Source of the DNA: Nonomuraea angiospora
GTDB lineage: Bacteria > Actinomycetota > Actinomycetes > Streptosporangiales > Streptosporangiaceae
Direction: 5' to 3'
Length of the DNA stretch: 64,000 nucleotides
Assembly: GCF_014873145.1 (NCBI RefSeq)
Contig: NZ_JADBEK010000001.1
Coordinates: forward strand, 2,232,001 to 2,296,000
Within the stretch, counting starts at the first letter, position 1; every line of letters begins with the position of its first letter. Below, piece by piece: positions 50,920 through 59,663 of the stretch. The translations under genes and the position numbers were made by a program. Below the pieces are notes generated by a model. It made no database searches. It was not told the origin of the DNA and worked only from the letters and a program-made list of their open reading frames with translations.

Positions 50920-51366
50920 ATGGCCATCAACCTTGACGACGTCGATTGGGCGATCATCGGCCGGCTGCAGCAGGAAGCCCGGATCTCTCTCAGCGAGCTG
51001 GGCCGGCGCGTGAGCCTCAGCGCGTCGGCCACCACCGAACGGGTGCGGCAGTTGGAGGCGCAGGGCGTCATCACCGGCTATCAGGCGGTGGTCGACCTGG
51101 CCAAGGTCGGCTATCCCGTCCTGGCCCTGGTCCGGCTGAAGTATCCGGGCAACCACCACCAGCCGTTGCGCCGGCTGCTCGCCGAGCGCCGCGAGATCCT
51201 GGAGTGCCTGCGTACCACCGGCGACGATTGCTACACGCTGCGGGTCGCCGCGACCTCCATGGCGCATCTGGAAGAACTCGTGGACGAGCTGGCCGGGTTC
51301 GGCAGCACGACCACCAGCGTCGTCTACAGCCAGACGCTGCCTTACCGCGGCCCCGACCGGCCCTGA
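50920..51366 (+). CDS. Lrp/AsnC-family regulator
   Basis: A 148-residue regulator: VDWAIIGRLQQEARISLSELGRRVSLSASATTERVRQLEAQGVITGYQAVVD is the HTH, and residues 70-140 the RAM ligand-binding domain (CYTLRVAATSMAHLEELVDEL). ATG 50920 follows a GTG in the same frame by one codon. It probably controls the divergent LLM/deaminase unit in response to an amino-acid-like ligand. Confidence 0.92.
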   Translation: MAINLDDVDWAIIGRLQQEARISLSELGRRVSLSASATTERVRQLEAQGVITGYQAVVDLAKVGYPVLALVRLKYPGNHHQPLRRLLAERREILECLRTTGDDCYTLRVAATSMAHLEELVDELAGFGSTTTSVVYSQTLPYRGPDRP

Positions 51367-51447
51367 GCTGATTCTCAACGGATCCTCAACACGGCCCGGC
51401 CTACCTTCCTCTCATCGGTCACACCGACAGCAGAAAGGAAGGCCGCA

Positions 51448-51783
51448 ATGACCGCCTTCATCCGCAAGTCGCTCACTGCACTGACCATCGCGGGCGCCGC
51501 CTCGGTGAGCCTGCTGGCCACCGCCCCCACCCAGGCGAACGCCGACACCCAGACGGTCACCCAGGCCCTCGGCAACGCCCCGTCCTGCGTCAGGGTCTGG
51601 GAGAAGAAGGGCAAGGTGACCAAGACGGGCTACGCCCGGAACAACTGCGGTCGTGCGCTCAACCTCAAGATCATCTGGGCGGACGGCGGCGACGGCCCCT
51701 GCACGCGGGTGGCACACGGCCAGTACATCTCGCACAAGGTCGCCAGGTGGCCGCGCCGGTTCGACGGCGCAGGCCGGTGCTGA
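51448..51783 (+). CDS. secreted tendamistat-like small protein
   Basis: A 111-residue precursor: signal peptide (SLTALTIAGAASVSLLATAP, cleavage near ANADT) and a mature 78-residue domain. The domain has four Cys: APSCV, NNC, GPC, GRC. Spacing between the second and third Cys is 18 residues, as in the alpha-amylase inhibitor tendamistat, and flanking APSC, VKxxx, APGQ-like HGQ and ARx features align by eye. The WRY inhibitory triad of tendamistat is absent (WEK here). So the fold is probably shared, the inhibitor activity doubtful. Confidence 0.75.
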   Translation: MTAFIRKSLTALTIAGAASVSLLATAPTQANADTQTVTQALGNAPSCVRVWEKKGKVTKTGYARNNCGRALNLKIIWADGGDGPCTRVAHGQYISHKVARWPRRFDGAGRC

Positions 51784-51845
51784 CCTGGTTATCACGCCTG
51801 GCCGAAGCCGCGATCGAGAGTCAGTCGGCAGGTGGCCGGCTTCAT

Positions 51846-51900
51846 GATGAACGGCTGCGTCCTGCGCCCCGCCTGTGGGCGCAGGACGCAGCCGTTCATC
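51846..51900. terminator. 24-bp perfect hairpin between convergent genes
   Basis: Arms 51846-51869 and 51877-51900 pair without mismatch, with a 7-base loop. It lies between the secreted-protein gene and the convergent secreted protein at 51915. Best read as a bidirectional terminator; exceptionally long and exact. Confidence 0.75.
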
Positions 51901-51914
51901 TGGCGCGTTGCCGG

Positions 51915-52292
51915 CTAGCAGAGGGTCCTTCGCGCGGATTCCCTGTCACCGACCGGTGTCCTGGCCAGCGTGTAGTAGTTTCCGTGGCCGGTCCTGCTGC
52001 AGTAGGCGTATGCGGTGACCGGGCTGGTGTATCGGGGGCAGCAGCCTGCCCTGACGTCGGGCCCGGGCACGTCGATCCAGATCTCCACCGTGACGGCCTG
52101 GTTGCCGCACCCGCCGATTCCGGAGATCACGTCTCCGTTCTGGCCCGGAGGATAGGCGTACGGCTCGTACCCGTTGCAGGTGGCCGCAGCCGAGGCGGCC
52201 GATGTTTCCGCTGCCGCTGACGCCGCCGAGGCCCATGGCATGAGGAGCCCTAGCGCCACTGTGAGAATCATGATGGTTCGCCGGAACTTCAT
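51915..52292 (-). CDS. small secreted Cys-containing protein
   Basis: A 125-residue precursor with a signal peptide (MKFRRTIMILTVALGLLMPW, cleavage near ASA). The mature part has six Cys (ATCNG, GGCGN, GCCPR, AYCSR, TLC) and aromatic-rich strands. ATG 52292 has GGGAGA eight bases upstream; a longer frame from 52319 lacks a signal-like start. Family not recognised. Confidence 0.75.
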   Translation of the reverse strand: MKFRRTIMILTVALGLLMPWASAASAAAETSAASAAATCNGYEPYAYPPGQNGDVISGIGGCGNQAVTVEIWIDVPGPDVRAGCCPRYTSPVTAYAYCSRTGHGNYYTLARTPVGDRESARRTLC

Positions 52293-52504
52293 CCTTTTCT
52301 CCCATCTACGAGCCACCAAGGATTGAGCGAGGTCGATGGTTCCGCGTCGAGGCGGAGGCCCTCGTCGTACGACGATTCTGGTGAGCGGCCGGATCGGCGG
52401 CTATCCCGTATCCGCCGAGGTATCTCGTTCACTGGATTGACGGAATCAGCGCAGGCCGTAAAAGCAGTGGCCGTGCGGGCTCGGGGCCACGTACGTTCGC
52501 CTCC

Positions 52505-53287
52505 ATGGTTGACGCAGCTTTCGGACATCCGCGCCTCGCCGCCATCTACGACCCGCTCGATCCGGACCGCAGCGATCTCGACGCGTATCTCGCGATGGCG
52601 GAGGAGTTCGGCGCGCGGTCCGTGCTGGACATCGGGTGCGGTACGGGCGTGTTCGCGCTGCTGCTCGCCGGGCGCGGGATCACGGTCACCGGGATCGATC
52701 CCGCGCGGGCGTCCGTCGACGTCGCGCGTGGCAAGCCGGGCGCGGAGCGGGTGCGCTGGCTCGACGGCGACGCGGGGGACCTGCCGCCCATGCAGGTCGA
52801 CCTGGTGACGATGACCGGGAACGTCGCCCAGGCGATCGCCGATCCGCGGGCATGGCGTGCGACGCTGCGCGGCGCGTACGAGGCGCTGCGGCCCGGCGGG
52901 CGGCTTGTCTTCGAGACGCGCGATCCGGCGCAGCGCGTGTGGGAGGAGTGGGCGGAGTGGACGCGCGAGACCACGTACCGCATGACGAACATCCCGGGCG
53001 TCGGCCACGTCGAGACCTGGGCCGAGCTGACGGACGTGAGCCTGCCGCTGGTGAGCTTCCGGGGTACGCACGTGTTCGCCGCGGACGGGGACGTGCTGAC
53101 CTCGGAATCGACGCTTCGCTTCCGCGAACGTACGGAGATCGAGCGGGACTTGCACGAGCACGGCTTCGTCGTCGAGGACGTACGCGACGCACCCGACCGG
53201 CCGGGGAGGGAGTTCGTGTTCGTGGCGCGGCGCGATGCCGCGGAGCTCGTCCCTCCCGGAATGAACGCCGGGCAGACGGGACTTTGA
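52505..53287 (+). CDS. class I SAM methyltransferase
   Basis: A 260-residue methyltransferase: SVLDIGCGTGVFALLLAGRG is SAM motif I, VTGIDPARASVDVAR motif II and LVTMTGNVAQAI motif for the catalytic face. A beta-strand cap from about residue 150 follows. Single gene; 212 bp upstream hold only a short TCGTCGTACGACGA palindrome. Confidence 0.9.
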   Translation: MVDAAFGHPRLAAIYDPLDPDRSDLDAYLAMAEEFGARSVLDIGCGTGVFALLLAGRGITVTGIDPARASVDVARGKPGAERVRWLDGDAGDLPPMQVDLVTMTGNVAQAIADPRAWRATLRGAYEALRPGGRLVFETRDPAQRVWEEWAEWTRETTYRMTNIPGVGHVETWAELTDVSLPLVSFRGTHVFAADGDVLTSESTLRFRERTEIERDLHEHGFVVEDVRDAPDRPGREFVFVARRDAAELVPPGMNAGQTGL

Positions 53288-53392
53288 AGACACTCCCTGA
53301 TCAGGGCCGAAGCGTTCTCGTGCCGTAAGACCGAGTAGGCGGGCTCTGGGGCGGTGGCCGGGCCCGGTGATCGGCTCCGCCATAGTGACAGC

Positions 53393-54799
53393 ATGAGAAT
53401 GCTGGCCGGGGTCGACGTGGGGACCACGCATGTCAAGGTGGGCTTCTTCGACGAGCTGGGCGGCTGCGCCGTGGCCGTGCGGCAGCCGACCCCGCGCGAG
53501 CTGCCCGCCCTCGTCGCCGCGGTGACGCGGGCGCTCGGCGAGTGCGCCGAGCGGGCCGGGCGCGGGCCGGACGCGATCGGGATCGCGGGCATGGCCGAGA
53601 CCGGCGTGCCCCTCGACCGCGCGGGGCGGCCGCTCACCCCGCTGCTGTGGTGGAACGACCCGCGGGCCGCGCGGGAGGCCGCCGAGCTGAGCCGGGACGC
53701 CACGGCGTTGTACGCGCTGACCGGCCGCCGCGCCGACCCCAAATCGCCGCTGGCCAAGTGGCTCTGGCTGCGGGCCCACTCGCCCGAGGTGCTGGAGTCG
53801 ATGCGGTGGTGGGCGAACGTGCCGGACGCCGTGGCGTACGCGCTCACGGGGCGCCTGCGGACGCACGAGACGCTGGCCGCCCGCACCCTGGCCTACGACC
53901 TGGACGCCGGGGACTACGACCCGGGGCTGCTCGCGCGTGCCGGGCTGCGCACCGGGCAGCTGCCGGTTCCGGGCGGGTCCGTGGAGCCGGTCGGGCCGCT
54001 GACCGCGCGGGTGAGCGGGGTGGCGGCCGGGGTTCCCGTGGTGATCGCGGGCCATGACCACGCGGTGGGGTCGTGGGCGGCGGGGGTGCGGCGGCCCGGC
54101 GACGTGGCCGACTCCCTCGGCACGGCGGAGGCGGTGATGGTGCCGTCGGACACGCGCCCGGATCCGCGTACGGGGCTGGCCCGCGGCATCACGACCGACC
54201 CGTCGCTGGACGGGACCCGCAAGGTGGTGGTCGGCGGCCTGCCCACCAGCGGCGCCATGCTCGACTGGCTGCTCTCCCTGACGGGGAACGGCGAGAGCGG
54301 GTACGCGGCGCTGCCCGGGCTGCTGGGCGGGGTGCGGTTGCCGACGGGGATCGTGGTGGAGCCGTACCTGCGGGGCCGGTCCGCCCCCGCGCCCGACCGC
54401 GCCCGGCGCGTGACGGTTTCGGGGCTCGGGCCCGAGCACACGCCGGGCGACCTGCTGGCGGCGGCCGTCGAGGGCACCTGCCTGCACGCCCGCTGGATGC
54501 TCGACGCCCTCACCGCCGTCACCGGCACCGCCCCGGAGCGCCTCGTGGTCCTCGGCGGGCAGGTCAGGCTCCCGCTGTGGATGCGGGTCAAGGCCGCGGT
54601 CTCGCCCGCCCCGGTCGAGGTGGTGCGATCCGATGACGCGGTCTGCGCGGGCGCGGCACTCATCGCGGGGCAGGCGGGCGGGTCGCTGGACGACGTGCCC
54701 GTGCTCCCCCGCGATCGCCAGCCGCCCGAACCCGATCTCGCCGCCGCCTACGTCCCCATTTACGAACGTTTCCTGGCTTCGGCCCGCACACCCCGATAA
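53393..54799 (+). CDS. FGGY-family carbohydrate kinase
   Basis: A 468-residue sugar kinase. The first phosphate loop is GVDVGTTHVKVGFFDE, then AIGIAGMAETGVPLDRAGRPLTPLLWWNDPRA and the FGGY region VIAGHDHAVGSWAAGVRRPGDVADSLGTAEAVM, and the adenosine site VVLGGQVRLPLWMRVKA. Likely a gluconate, xylulose or related sugar kinase. ATG 53393; the stop is duplicated in a direct repeat just downstream. Confidence 0.9.
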   Translation: MRMLAGVDVGTTHVKVGFFDELGGCAVAVRQPTPRELPALVAAVTRALGECAERAGRGPDAIGIAGMAETGVPLDRAGRPLTPLLWWNDPRAAREAAELSRDATALYALTGRRADPKSPLAKWLWLRAHSPEVLESMRWWANVPDAVAYALTGRLRTHETLAARTLAYDLDAGDYDPGLLARAGLRTGQLPVPGGSVEPVGPLTARVSGVAAGVPVVIAGHDHAVGSWAAGVRRPGDVADSLGTAEAVMVPSDTRPDPRTGLARGITTDPSLDGTRKVVVGGLPTSGAMLDWLLSLTGNGESGYAALPGLLGGVRLPTGIVVEPYLRGRSAPAPDRARRVTVSGLGPEHTPGDLLAAAVEGTCLHARWMLDALTAVTGTAPERLVVLGGQVRLPLWMRVKAAVSPAPVEVVRSDDAVCAGAALIAGQAGGSLDDVPVLPRDRQPPEPDLAAAYVPIYERFLASARTPR

Positions 54800-54822
54800 C
54801 GGCATGGCCCGCACACCCCGAT
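54781..54822. repeat. direct repeat over the sugar-kinase stop codon
   Basis: GGCCCGCACACCCCGAT occurs at 54781-54797 and 54806-54822 (25-bp period). The first carries the last four codons before TAA, the second is followed by TGA. Confidence 0.9.
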
Positions 54823-55224
54823 GAGGGCCCGGCGAAGCGGACGCCTGCGGGCGACGGCGGCGCGACTTGGCGTGGCAGGGCGGGATAGAGGCGGAGACGG
54901 GACGGGTGTGGTGGGGCGGGCGTCGTCGTGAGGCGGACGGAGCGGGGTGGAGCGGCACGGCGCCGGGCGGCACAGCGCGGGGCGGCGCGGGCGGGGCGGC
55001 GAGAGCGGAGACGGCGCGGGGCGGCGCGGCGCGGCGCGAGCGGAGACAGCGCGGGGCGAGCGCCGCGAGCGGGGAGGCGCGAGCGGAGACGGCGCGGGAC
55101 GGCGCGGCGCGAGCGGGGCGGCGCGAGCGGAGACGGCGACGGCGACGGCGACGGCGACGGGGTGAAGCGTGCCGACGCGAAGCGTGCCGGGGCTGGCGGG
55201 ACCGGCGGAGGCGGGCGACAGCAC
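54823..55224. repeat. GC-rich purine-skewed repeat region
   Basis: The 400-bp gap between convergent genes has no recognisable gene. From about 54960 to 55165 it is built of GCGGC and GCGAGCGGAGACGGCG-type blocks; GAGCGGAGAC recurs at 55003, 55038, 55081 and 55125. It ends in five GGCGAC units (55134-55160). Many G-runs could form quadruplexes on the plus strand. Confidence 0.8.
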
Positions 55225-55227
55225 GGC

Positions 55228-56205
55228 TCAGGTGACGCGCAGGACGATCCGGCCATCGGCCGTGCCCGCCGCCTGGCGGCGCCATGCCGCTCCCGCATCC
55301 TCCAGCGGCACCACCTCGTGGGCCACCGACAGCCGCCCCCGCGCCGCGTGCTCCGCGACCAGCGTGATGGCCTCGGCGCGCTGCTCCCGGGTCAGCTCAT
55401 TGTTGGTGTAGCCGAGCACCCGCAGCGACCGGCCGCGCAGGGTGGAGGAGTCGAGCGGGCACGTCTCGGAGGCCGAGCCGCCGAGGTTGACGAGCCTGCC
55501 GCCCGGCCGGAGGGTGCGGGCCGCAGCGGCGGCCGGGGCGCCGAAGAGCGGGTCGAGCACCAGGTCCGCCGGGCCGTCGCACGCAGCGGAGAGGCGGGCG
55601 GCGAGGTCGGCCACGTCCTGCGTGCCGAGCTCCACCACCGCGTCCGCGCCCGCCCGCTCCGCCCGTTCCCGGCCTTCGGGAGAGCGGGCGGCCGCGACGA
55701 CCCGGCGCGCTCCGGCGAGGCGGGCGAGCCGCACGGCCGCCTGGCCCACCACGCCCCCGGCGCCCAGCACCACCACCTGCTCCCCCGTTGCGAGCTCGCC
55801 GCGCCAGGTCAGCGCCATGTGGGCGGCCACGGCCGACAGCCCGAGCGCGGCGACGGCGTACGGGTCGGCGCCGGCGGGCAGCTCCACCAGGTCCTCCGAA
55901 CGCACCACCGCCAGCCCGGCCATGCTCCCGTCGCCGGGCGCCATTCCCGCCGTGGTCGGGAACCACACGGCCCGGTCCCCGACGGTCCCGACGCCCTGGA
56001 CGCCGGGCACGTAGGGGACGGCGGGCGTGCCGAAGTAGGAGGCGCCGCCCGCGCACAGCAGGTCCAGCGGCGTGACCGGGGCGGCACGTACGCGTACCAG
56101 GCTCTCCCCCGGCCCGGCCACCGGCACGGGGACGTCGCCGACCACGGGCGGCCGGCCGCACGCCTCGACCCGGGCCGCGCGCATCCGGCCGTGCTCACCG
56201 GTCAT
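55228..56205 (-). CDS. MDR-family quinone oxidoreductase-like protein
   Basis: A 325-residue medium-chain reductase: VRVRAAPVTPLDLLCAGGASYFG, PYVPGVQGVGTVG and the NADPH motif VVVLGAGGVVGQAAVRLARLAGA. Zinc ligands absent. ATG 56205 shares its A with the stop of the ligA-like gene (TGATG), so it is translated as the last gene of the CaiB-lyase-LigB-LigA unit. In that context it may reduce a ring-cleavage intermediate (inference). Confidence 0.85.
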   Translation of the reverse strand: MTGEHGRMRAARVEACGRPPVVGDVPVPVAGPGESLVRVRAAPVTPLDLLCAGGASYFGTPAVPYVPGVQGVGTVGDRAVWFPTTAGMAPGDGSMAGLAVVRSEDLVELPAGADPYAVAALGLSAVAAHMALTWRGELATGEQVVVLGAGGVVGQAAVRLARLAGARRVVAAARSPEGRERAERAGADAVVELGTQDVADLAARLSAACDGPADLVLDPLFGAPAAAAARTLRPGGRLVNLGGSASETCPLDSSTLRGRSLRVLGYTNNELTREQRAEAITLVAEHAARGRLSVAHEVVPLEDAGAAWRRQAAGTADGRIVLRVT

Positions 56206-56564
56206 CAGGTCGCGATGTCCGGGTACGGGAGCCGGAAGGCCGCCAGCCGCCGCGCGTACTCCGTCTGGAAGCCCAGCGGCGGGTGGTCGCGCTCGAACAT
56301 CGCGATGAACAGGGTCAGCGTGAGAAACGGGTGCGCCCCCAGCTCGAACAGCTTCGGGTAGTCGTGCGCGGCCAGCGCCTCCCGCTCGTCGTCGTCGAGG
56401 CGCAGCCAGGTGGACGACTCGCCGGTGTGGCAGCCGAGGATGCGGTTGGCCTGCTCTGACTCCCACCACTCGACGGTGGCGCGCGGCTCCTCGCGGTAAC
56501 GCTCGACCAGCTCGGGGTCGCGGTCGACGGTGAAGAGGAACTTGTTCAGCACATACTTGCTCAC
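56205..56564 (-). CDS. LigA-like extradiol dioxygenase small subunit
   Basis: A 119-residue helical protein of the LigA type: SKYVLNKFLFTVDRDPELVERY, LTDDEREAL-like LDDDEREALAAHDYPKLFELGAHPFLTLTLF. It covers the active site of LigB in protocatechuate 4,5-dioxygenase. GTG 56564 overlaps the ligB-like stop by 4 bp, indicating a heteromer. Confidence 0.85.
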   Translation of the reverse strand: MSKYVLNKFLFTVDRDPELVERYREEPRATVEWWESEQANRILGCHTGESSTWLRLDDDEREALAAHDYPKLFELGAHPFLTLTLFIAMFERDHPPLGFQTEYARRLAAFRLPYPDIAT

Positions 56565-57424
56565 GAAGAACCCCCGCTCGGATACCAGGTGAAGTACGCC
56601 TCCATGGTGTGGAACAGGTCGTACGTGTCCACGTAGTCGGCCTTGCGGCCCTCCCCCGCCACGCCCATCATCAGCATGAAGTCCATGAACCCGTGCGTGG
56701 CGTTCCCCGGCAGGTGGAGGCTGTCCAGGGTGACCTCCGACAGGCAGCCCTCGATGTCCCCGGTGGAGATCCACTCCACGGCCTTGCGGTCGAACTCCGG
56801 GTCGGGCCCGTGCGGCCCGAACTGGCGCGGCCCGCCGAGCTCCAGCGACAGGTGCCCGGTGCCGATGACCGCCACCCGCCGGTCCGCCGGCCAGGACTCC
56901 ACGAGCTGCCTGATCGTCCGTCCGAGCTGCACGAACCGCTGGGGACGCGGCAGGGGCGGGGCGAAGATGTTGGTGTAGACGGGCACGATCGGCAGGTCGG
57001 CCTCGGGGCGCAGGGTGATGATCGGGCACGTGATGGAGTGGTCGATGCGCAGCTCGTTGCTGAAGGCGAGGTCGAAGCCGGCGTCCAGGCCCTCGCGCAG
57101 GATGTACGCCGACAGGTCCTCCTGACCCTTCAGCACCATCCGCGGCAGCCCGAACTCGCGCTCCTCGTTGTAGAAGTTGGCGTCGTAGAACGGCGCCTTG
57201 CCGACCAGGAACTGCGGCATGTTGTCCAGCCACAGCTGGTGGAAGTGGTCGGAGCCGACCATCACCAGCACGTCGGGCCGCGCCCTCGTGAGGGTCTGCC
57301 TGAACGCCTCCACCTTGCGCACCCACTCGTCGGCGAACGGCGGGCGGTCCTCGCCGGTGGAGGTGCTGGCGCGGTAGTAGAAGGGGTGGTGGGTGGATGC
57401 GATGACCGCGACGAGTTCAGCCAT
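56561..57424 (-). CDS. LigB-like extradiol ring-cleavage dioxygenase
   Basis: A 287-residue class III extradiol dioxygenase. Metal and catalytic His are in VIASTHHPFYY, VGSDHFHQL and GTGHLSLELGG, with a Glu further on; NATHGFMDFMLMMG is near the end. ATG 57424 has GGAGG five bases upstream and overlaps the lyase gene by 8 bp. With LigA it would split a catechol-type ring (gallate or protocatechuate relatives) using Fe(II). Confidence 0.88.
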   Translation of the reverse strand: MAELVAVIASTHHPFYYRASTSTGEDRPPFADEWVRKVEAFRQTLTRARPDVLVMVGSDHFHQLWLDNMPQFLVGKAPFYDANFYNEEREFGLPRMVLKGQEDLSAYILREGLDAGFDLAFSNELRIDHSITCPIITLRPEADLPIVPVYTNIFAPPLPRPQRFVQLGRTIRQLVESWPADRRVAVIGTGHLSLELGGPRQFGPHGPDPEFDRKAVEWISTGDIEGCLSEVTLDSLHLPGNATHGFMDFMLMMGVAGEGRKADYVDTYDLFHTMEAYFTWYPSGGSS

Positions 57425-58364
57425 GCGTACCTCCGTTGGCGGCATACGGCTCGGGCGGGACGGGACGGTTGTTGAGGTCCACCGAGAGGAAGATGTCGTT
57501 GGCCACGGGACGGCGCAGCTCCTCGGCGAGCTGCCCGATCAGCCCGGCCGTCCTGGCCAGCAGCGCGAAGCCGCGCAGCAGCTCCAGCGGCAGCCCCAGG
57601 TCGGCCAGCGCCGCGCCGCACGCGCCCGCCCCGTTGAGCGGCAGCGTCCGGCCCAGGACCTGGGGGTGCACGCGGCCGACGGCGGCGTAGAGCGACAGGT
57701 GCGGCCCGAACAGGCCCTCCTCGGCCGCGATCTCGAACAGCCGCGCCGTGCGCGGATCGCCGTCCTTGTGCACGTGGTGGCCGAGGCCCGGGATGCGGCC
57801 GCCCGCCGCGCGCCGGGCCCGTACGGTCTCCAGGGCCAGGGCGTCCCAGCCCGCGTCGTCGGCCGGGAGGGGGTCCGCGGCCCGCAGCACGCCGGCGAGG
57901 AAGCGGCCGCAGTCCTCGGTGACGCCGAGGAAGCGGGAGCCGCCGCCGAGCAGCCCGGCGGCCAGCGCTCCCTGGACGGAGTCGGGCGCCGACAGGTACG
58001 TCAGCCGCGTCACGATCGCGGTGGGCGTGAACCCGTGGTCGGCCAGCGCGGCCAGCACGGCCTCGAACACGCGCACCTCGCCGCGGGCCGGGCGGCGCTG
58101 CGTGGCCAGCCAGAACGCCAGCTCACCGAAGCCCACCTCGCCCATGACGTCGGCCGCCAGGTCGTGCCCGAGCAGGGTGATCGTCTCCAGCGAGGACGCC
58201 CCGAGCGCGGTCGGATACTCCTTCCGCTCCCCGGCACGACCGCCGCCGACGCCGGGCTCCTTCAGCTCCCCGGCACGACCGCCGCCGACGCCGGCGGGCT
58301 CCTTCGGCTCCCCGGCACGACGGCCACCCACGCCGGCCGCCTCCTCCGCGTTCCCGCCGCTCAC
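57417..58364 (-). CDS. citrate-synthase-like (citryl-CoA lyase type) enzyme
   Basis: A 315-residue protein. From residue 50 it is a short citrate-synthase fold of the citryl-CoA lyase kind, with RIPGLGHHVHKDGDPRTARLF (active-site His and the DPR motif). Residues 1-48 are an extra N-terminus of three Gly/Arg/Glu-rich repeats (GVGGGRAGELKEP type). GTG 58364 overlaps the CaiB gene by 4 bp. With a CoA-transferase upstream it may cleave a CoA-activated ring-cleavage product to acetyl-CoA and an oxoacid (inference). Confidence 0.82.
   Translation of the reverse strand: MSGGNAEEAAGVGGRRAGEPKEPAGVGGGRAGELKEPGVGGGRAGERKEYPTALGASSLETITLLGHDLAADVMGEVGFGELAFWLATQRRPARGEVRVFEAVLAALADHGFTPTAIVTRLTYLSAPDSVQGALAAGLLGGGSRFLGVTEDCGRFLAGVLRAADPLPADDAGWDALALETVRARRAAGGRIPGLGHHVHKDGDPRTARLFEIAAEEGLFGPHLSLYAAVGRVHPQVLGRTLPLNGAGACGAALADLGLPLELLRGFALLARTAGLIGQLAEELRRPVANDIFLSVDLNNRPVPPEPYAANGGTHG
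58218..58340 (-). repeat. three 39-42 bp in-frame repeats at the lyase N-terminus
   Basis: Units at 58299-58340, 58257-58298 and 58218-58256 (reading order) share the core CTCCCCGGCACGAC and encode GVGG-RAGE-KEP blocks. Confidence 0.9.
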
Positions 58365-59533
58365 GACCGGGCCTCCCCGCAAGCGCCATCGGCCGGCTGG
58401 GTGAGCCATTTACGCAGCTCCGTGCCGTGCTCGTCGAGCTCCGGCGGCGGCAGCCGGTACCCCGCGGGCGTCCGCGAGAACCGGATCGGATGCCGCGTCG
58501 TCGGCACGGCCCGCTCCCCCTCCCCCACCACGACCACCGGTTCGAGGCCGAACCGCTCGGCCACCGCGAACCCCCCGTCGATCGTGTTGATCGGCCCGCT
58601 CGGCACCCCCGCCTCCACCAGCAGGTCGAACCACTCCTCCGCCCGCCGGGTGACGAGCCGCTCCACGAGGATCGGCCTCAGCTCCTCCCGCCGCGCGGTC
58701 CGGTCGGCGTTGCGGGCGAAGCGCGGGTCGTCGGCCACCTCGGGGATGCCCAGCACCTCGCACAGCCTGCGGAACTGCCCGTCGTTGGCGGCCGCGACGA
58801 TCAGCTCGTGGTCCGCCGTCGGGAGCGGCTCGTACGGGAACACGCTCGGGTGCGCGTTGCCCATCCGGTACGGCACCACGCCCCCGGCCACGTACGCCGA
58901 GCTCTGGTTGACCAGCCCCGTCAGCGCCGACGACAGCAGGTTGACCTCGACGTGCTGCCCCTGCCCGGTGGCCTCCCGGTGCCGCAGCGCGGCCAGGACG
59001 CCGATGACCGCGTGGTTGCCCGCCATCACGTCGAACACCGAGATCCCGGCCCGGTACGGCGGCCCGCCGGGATCGCCGGTCAGGCTCATCAGGCCCGACA
59101 TGGCCTGCACCATCAGGTCGTACCCCGGCACCCGCGCGCCCGCCCCCGCGCCGAACCCGCTGATGGAGGCGTACACGACGCCCGGGTTCGCCGCCAGCAC
59201 GGCCGGGAAGTCCAGCCCGTACTTGGCGAGCCCGCCCGGCCGGAAGTTCTCCACCAGCACGTCCGCGCGCCGGGCCAGCTCCCTGGCCGCCTCCGCGTCG
59301 GCCGGCTCGCGCAGGTCGAGGGCGATCGACCGCTTCCCCCGGTTGACCCCGAGGTAGTACGTGGACGCCTCGCCCCGCGCGGGCGGCGTCCACGACCGGG
59401 TGTCGTCCCCGCCGGGCGACTCGACCTTGACGACGTCGGCCCCCAGGTCGGCCAGGAGCATCGTGGCGTACGGCCCCGCCAGGACCCTGGAGAAGTCGGC
59501 CACCAGCAGGCCGGACAGCGGCCCCTCAGGCAC
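58361..59533 (-). CDS. CaiB/BaiF-family CoA-transferase
   Basis: A 390-residue family III CoA-transferase: LSGLLVADFSRVLAGPYATMLLADLGADVVKVE at the start, LREPADAEAARELARRADVLVENFRPG and FQVNLLSSA-like EVNLLSSALTGLVN. It is first in the operon CaiB, lyase, LigB, LigA, quinone oxidoreductase, all linked by 1-8 bp overlaps. GTG 59533 with AAAGGGAG upstream. It passes CoA between carboxylates; the acid is unknown. Confidence 0.9.
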   Translation of the reverse strand: MPEGPLSGLLVADFSRVLAGPYATMLLADLGADVVKVESPGGDDTRSWTPPARGEASTYYLGVNRGKRSIALDLREPADAEAARELARRADVLVENFRPGGLAKYGLDFPAVLAANPGVVYASISGFGAGAGARVPGYDLMVQAMSGLMSLTGDPGGPPYRAGISVFDVMAGNHAVIGVLAALRHREATGQGQHVEVNLLSSALTGLVNQSSAYVAGGVVPYRMGNAHPSVFPYEPLPTADHELIVAAANDGQFRRLCEVLGIPEVADDPRFARNADRTARREELRPILVERLVTRRAEEWFDLLVEAGVPSGPINTIDGGFAVAERFGLEPVVVVGEGERAVPTTRHPIRFSRTPAGYRLPPPELDEHGTELRKWLTQPADGACGEARS

Positions 59534-59552
59534 GATGGACTCCCTTTCCCGC

Positions 59553-59578
59553 GTCCGTTGAACGGACGATTGTCCGTT
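59553..59578. promoter_or_regulatory. IclR-type operator 1
   Basis: GTCCGTT-G-AACGGAC-GATT-GTCCGTT: three half-sites forming two overlapping palindromes, 20 bp upstream of the CaiB start. Shares the core ACGATTGTCCG with operator 2. Confidence 0.7.
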
Positions 59579-59663
59579 GGGCCAGATCTCATCACCGACG
59601 CGAGCCCGCGTCAACCGTCTTGACACCGGAGTGAGCGCTCATCACAGTGACTGTGACCGTGTA

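Noticed and set aside
51846..51900. Hairpin as a pair of IS-element ends
   Set aside because: Only a 7-base loop lies between the arms, and no transposase is near; terminator is simpler.
54823..55224. Overlapping frames in the G-rich repeat region
   Set aside because: All are Arg/Gly/Ala translations of repeats without starts or motifs.
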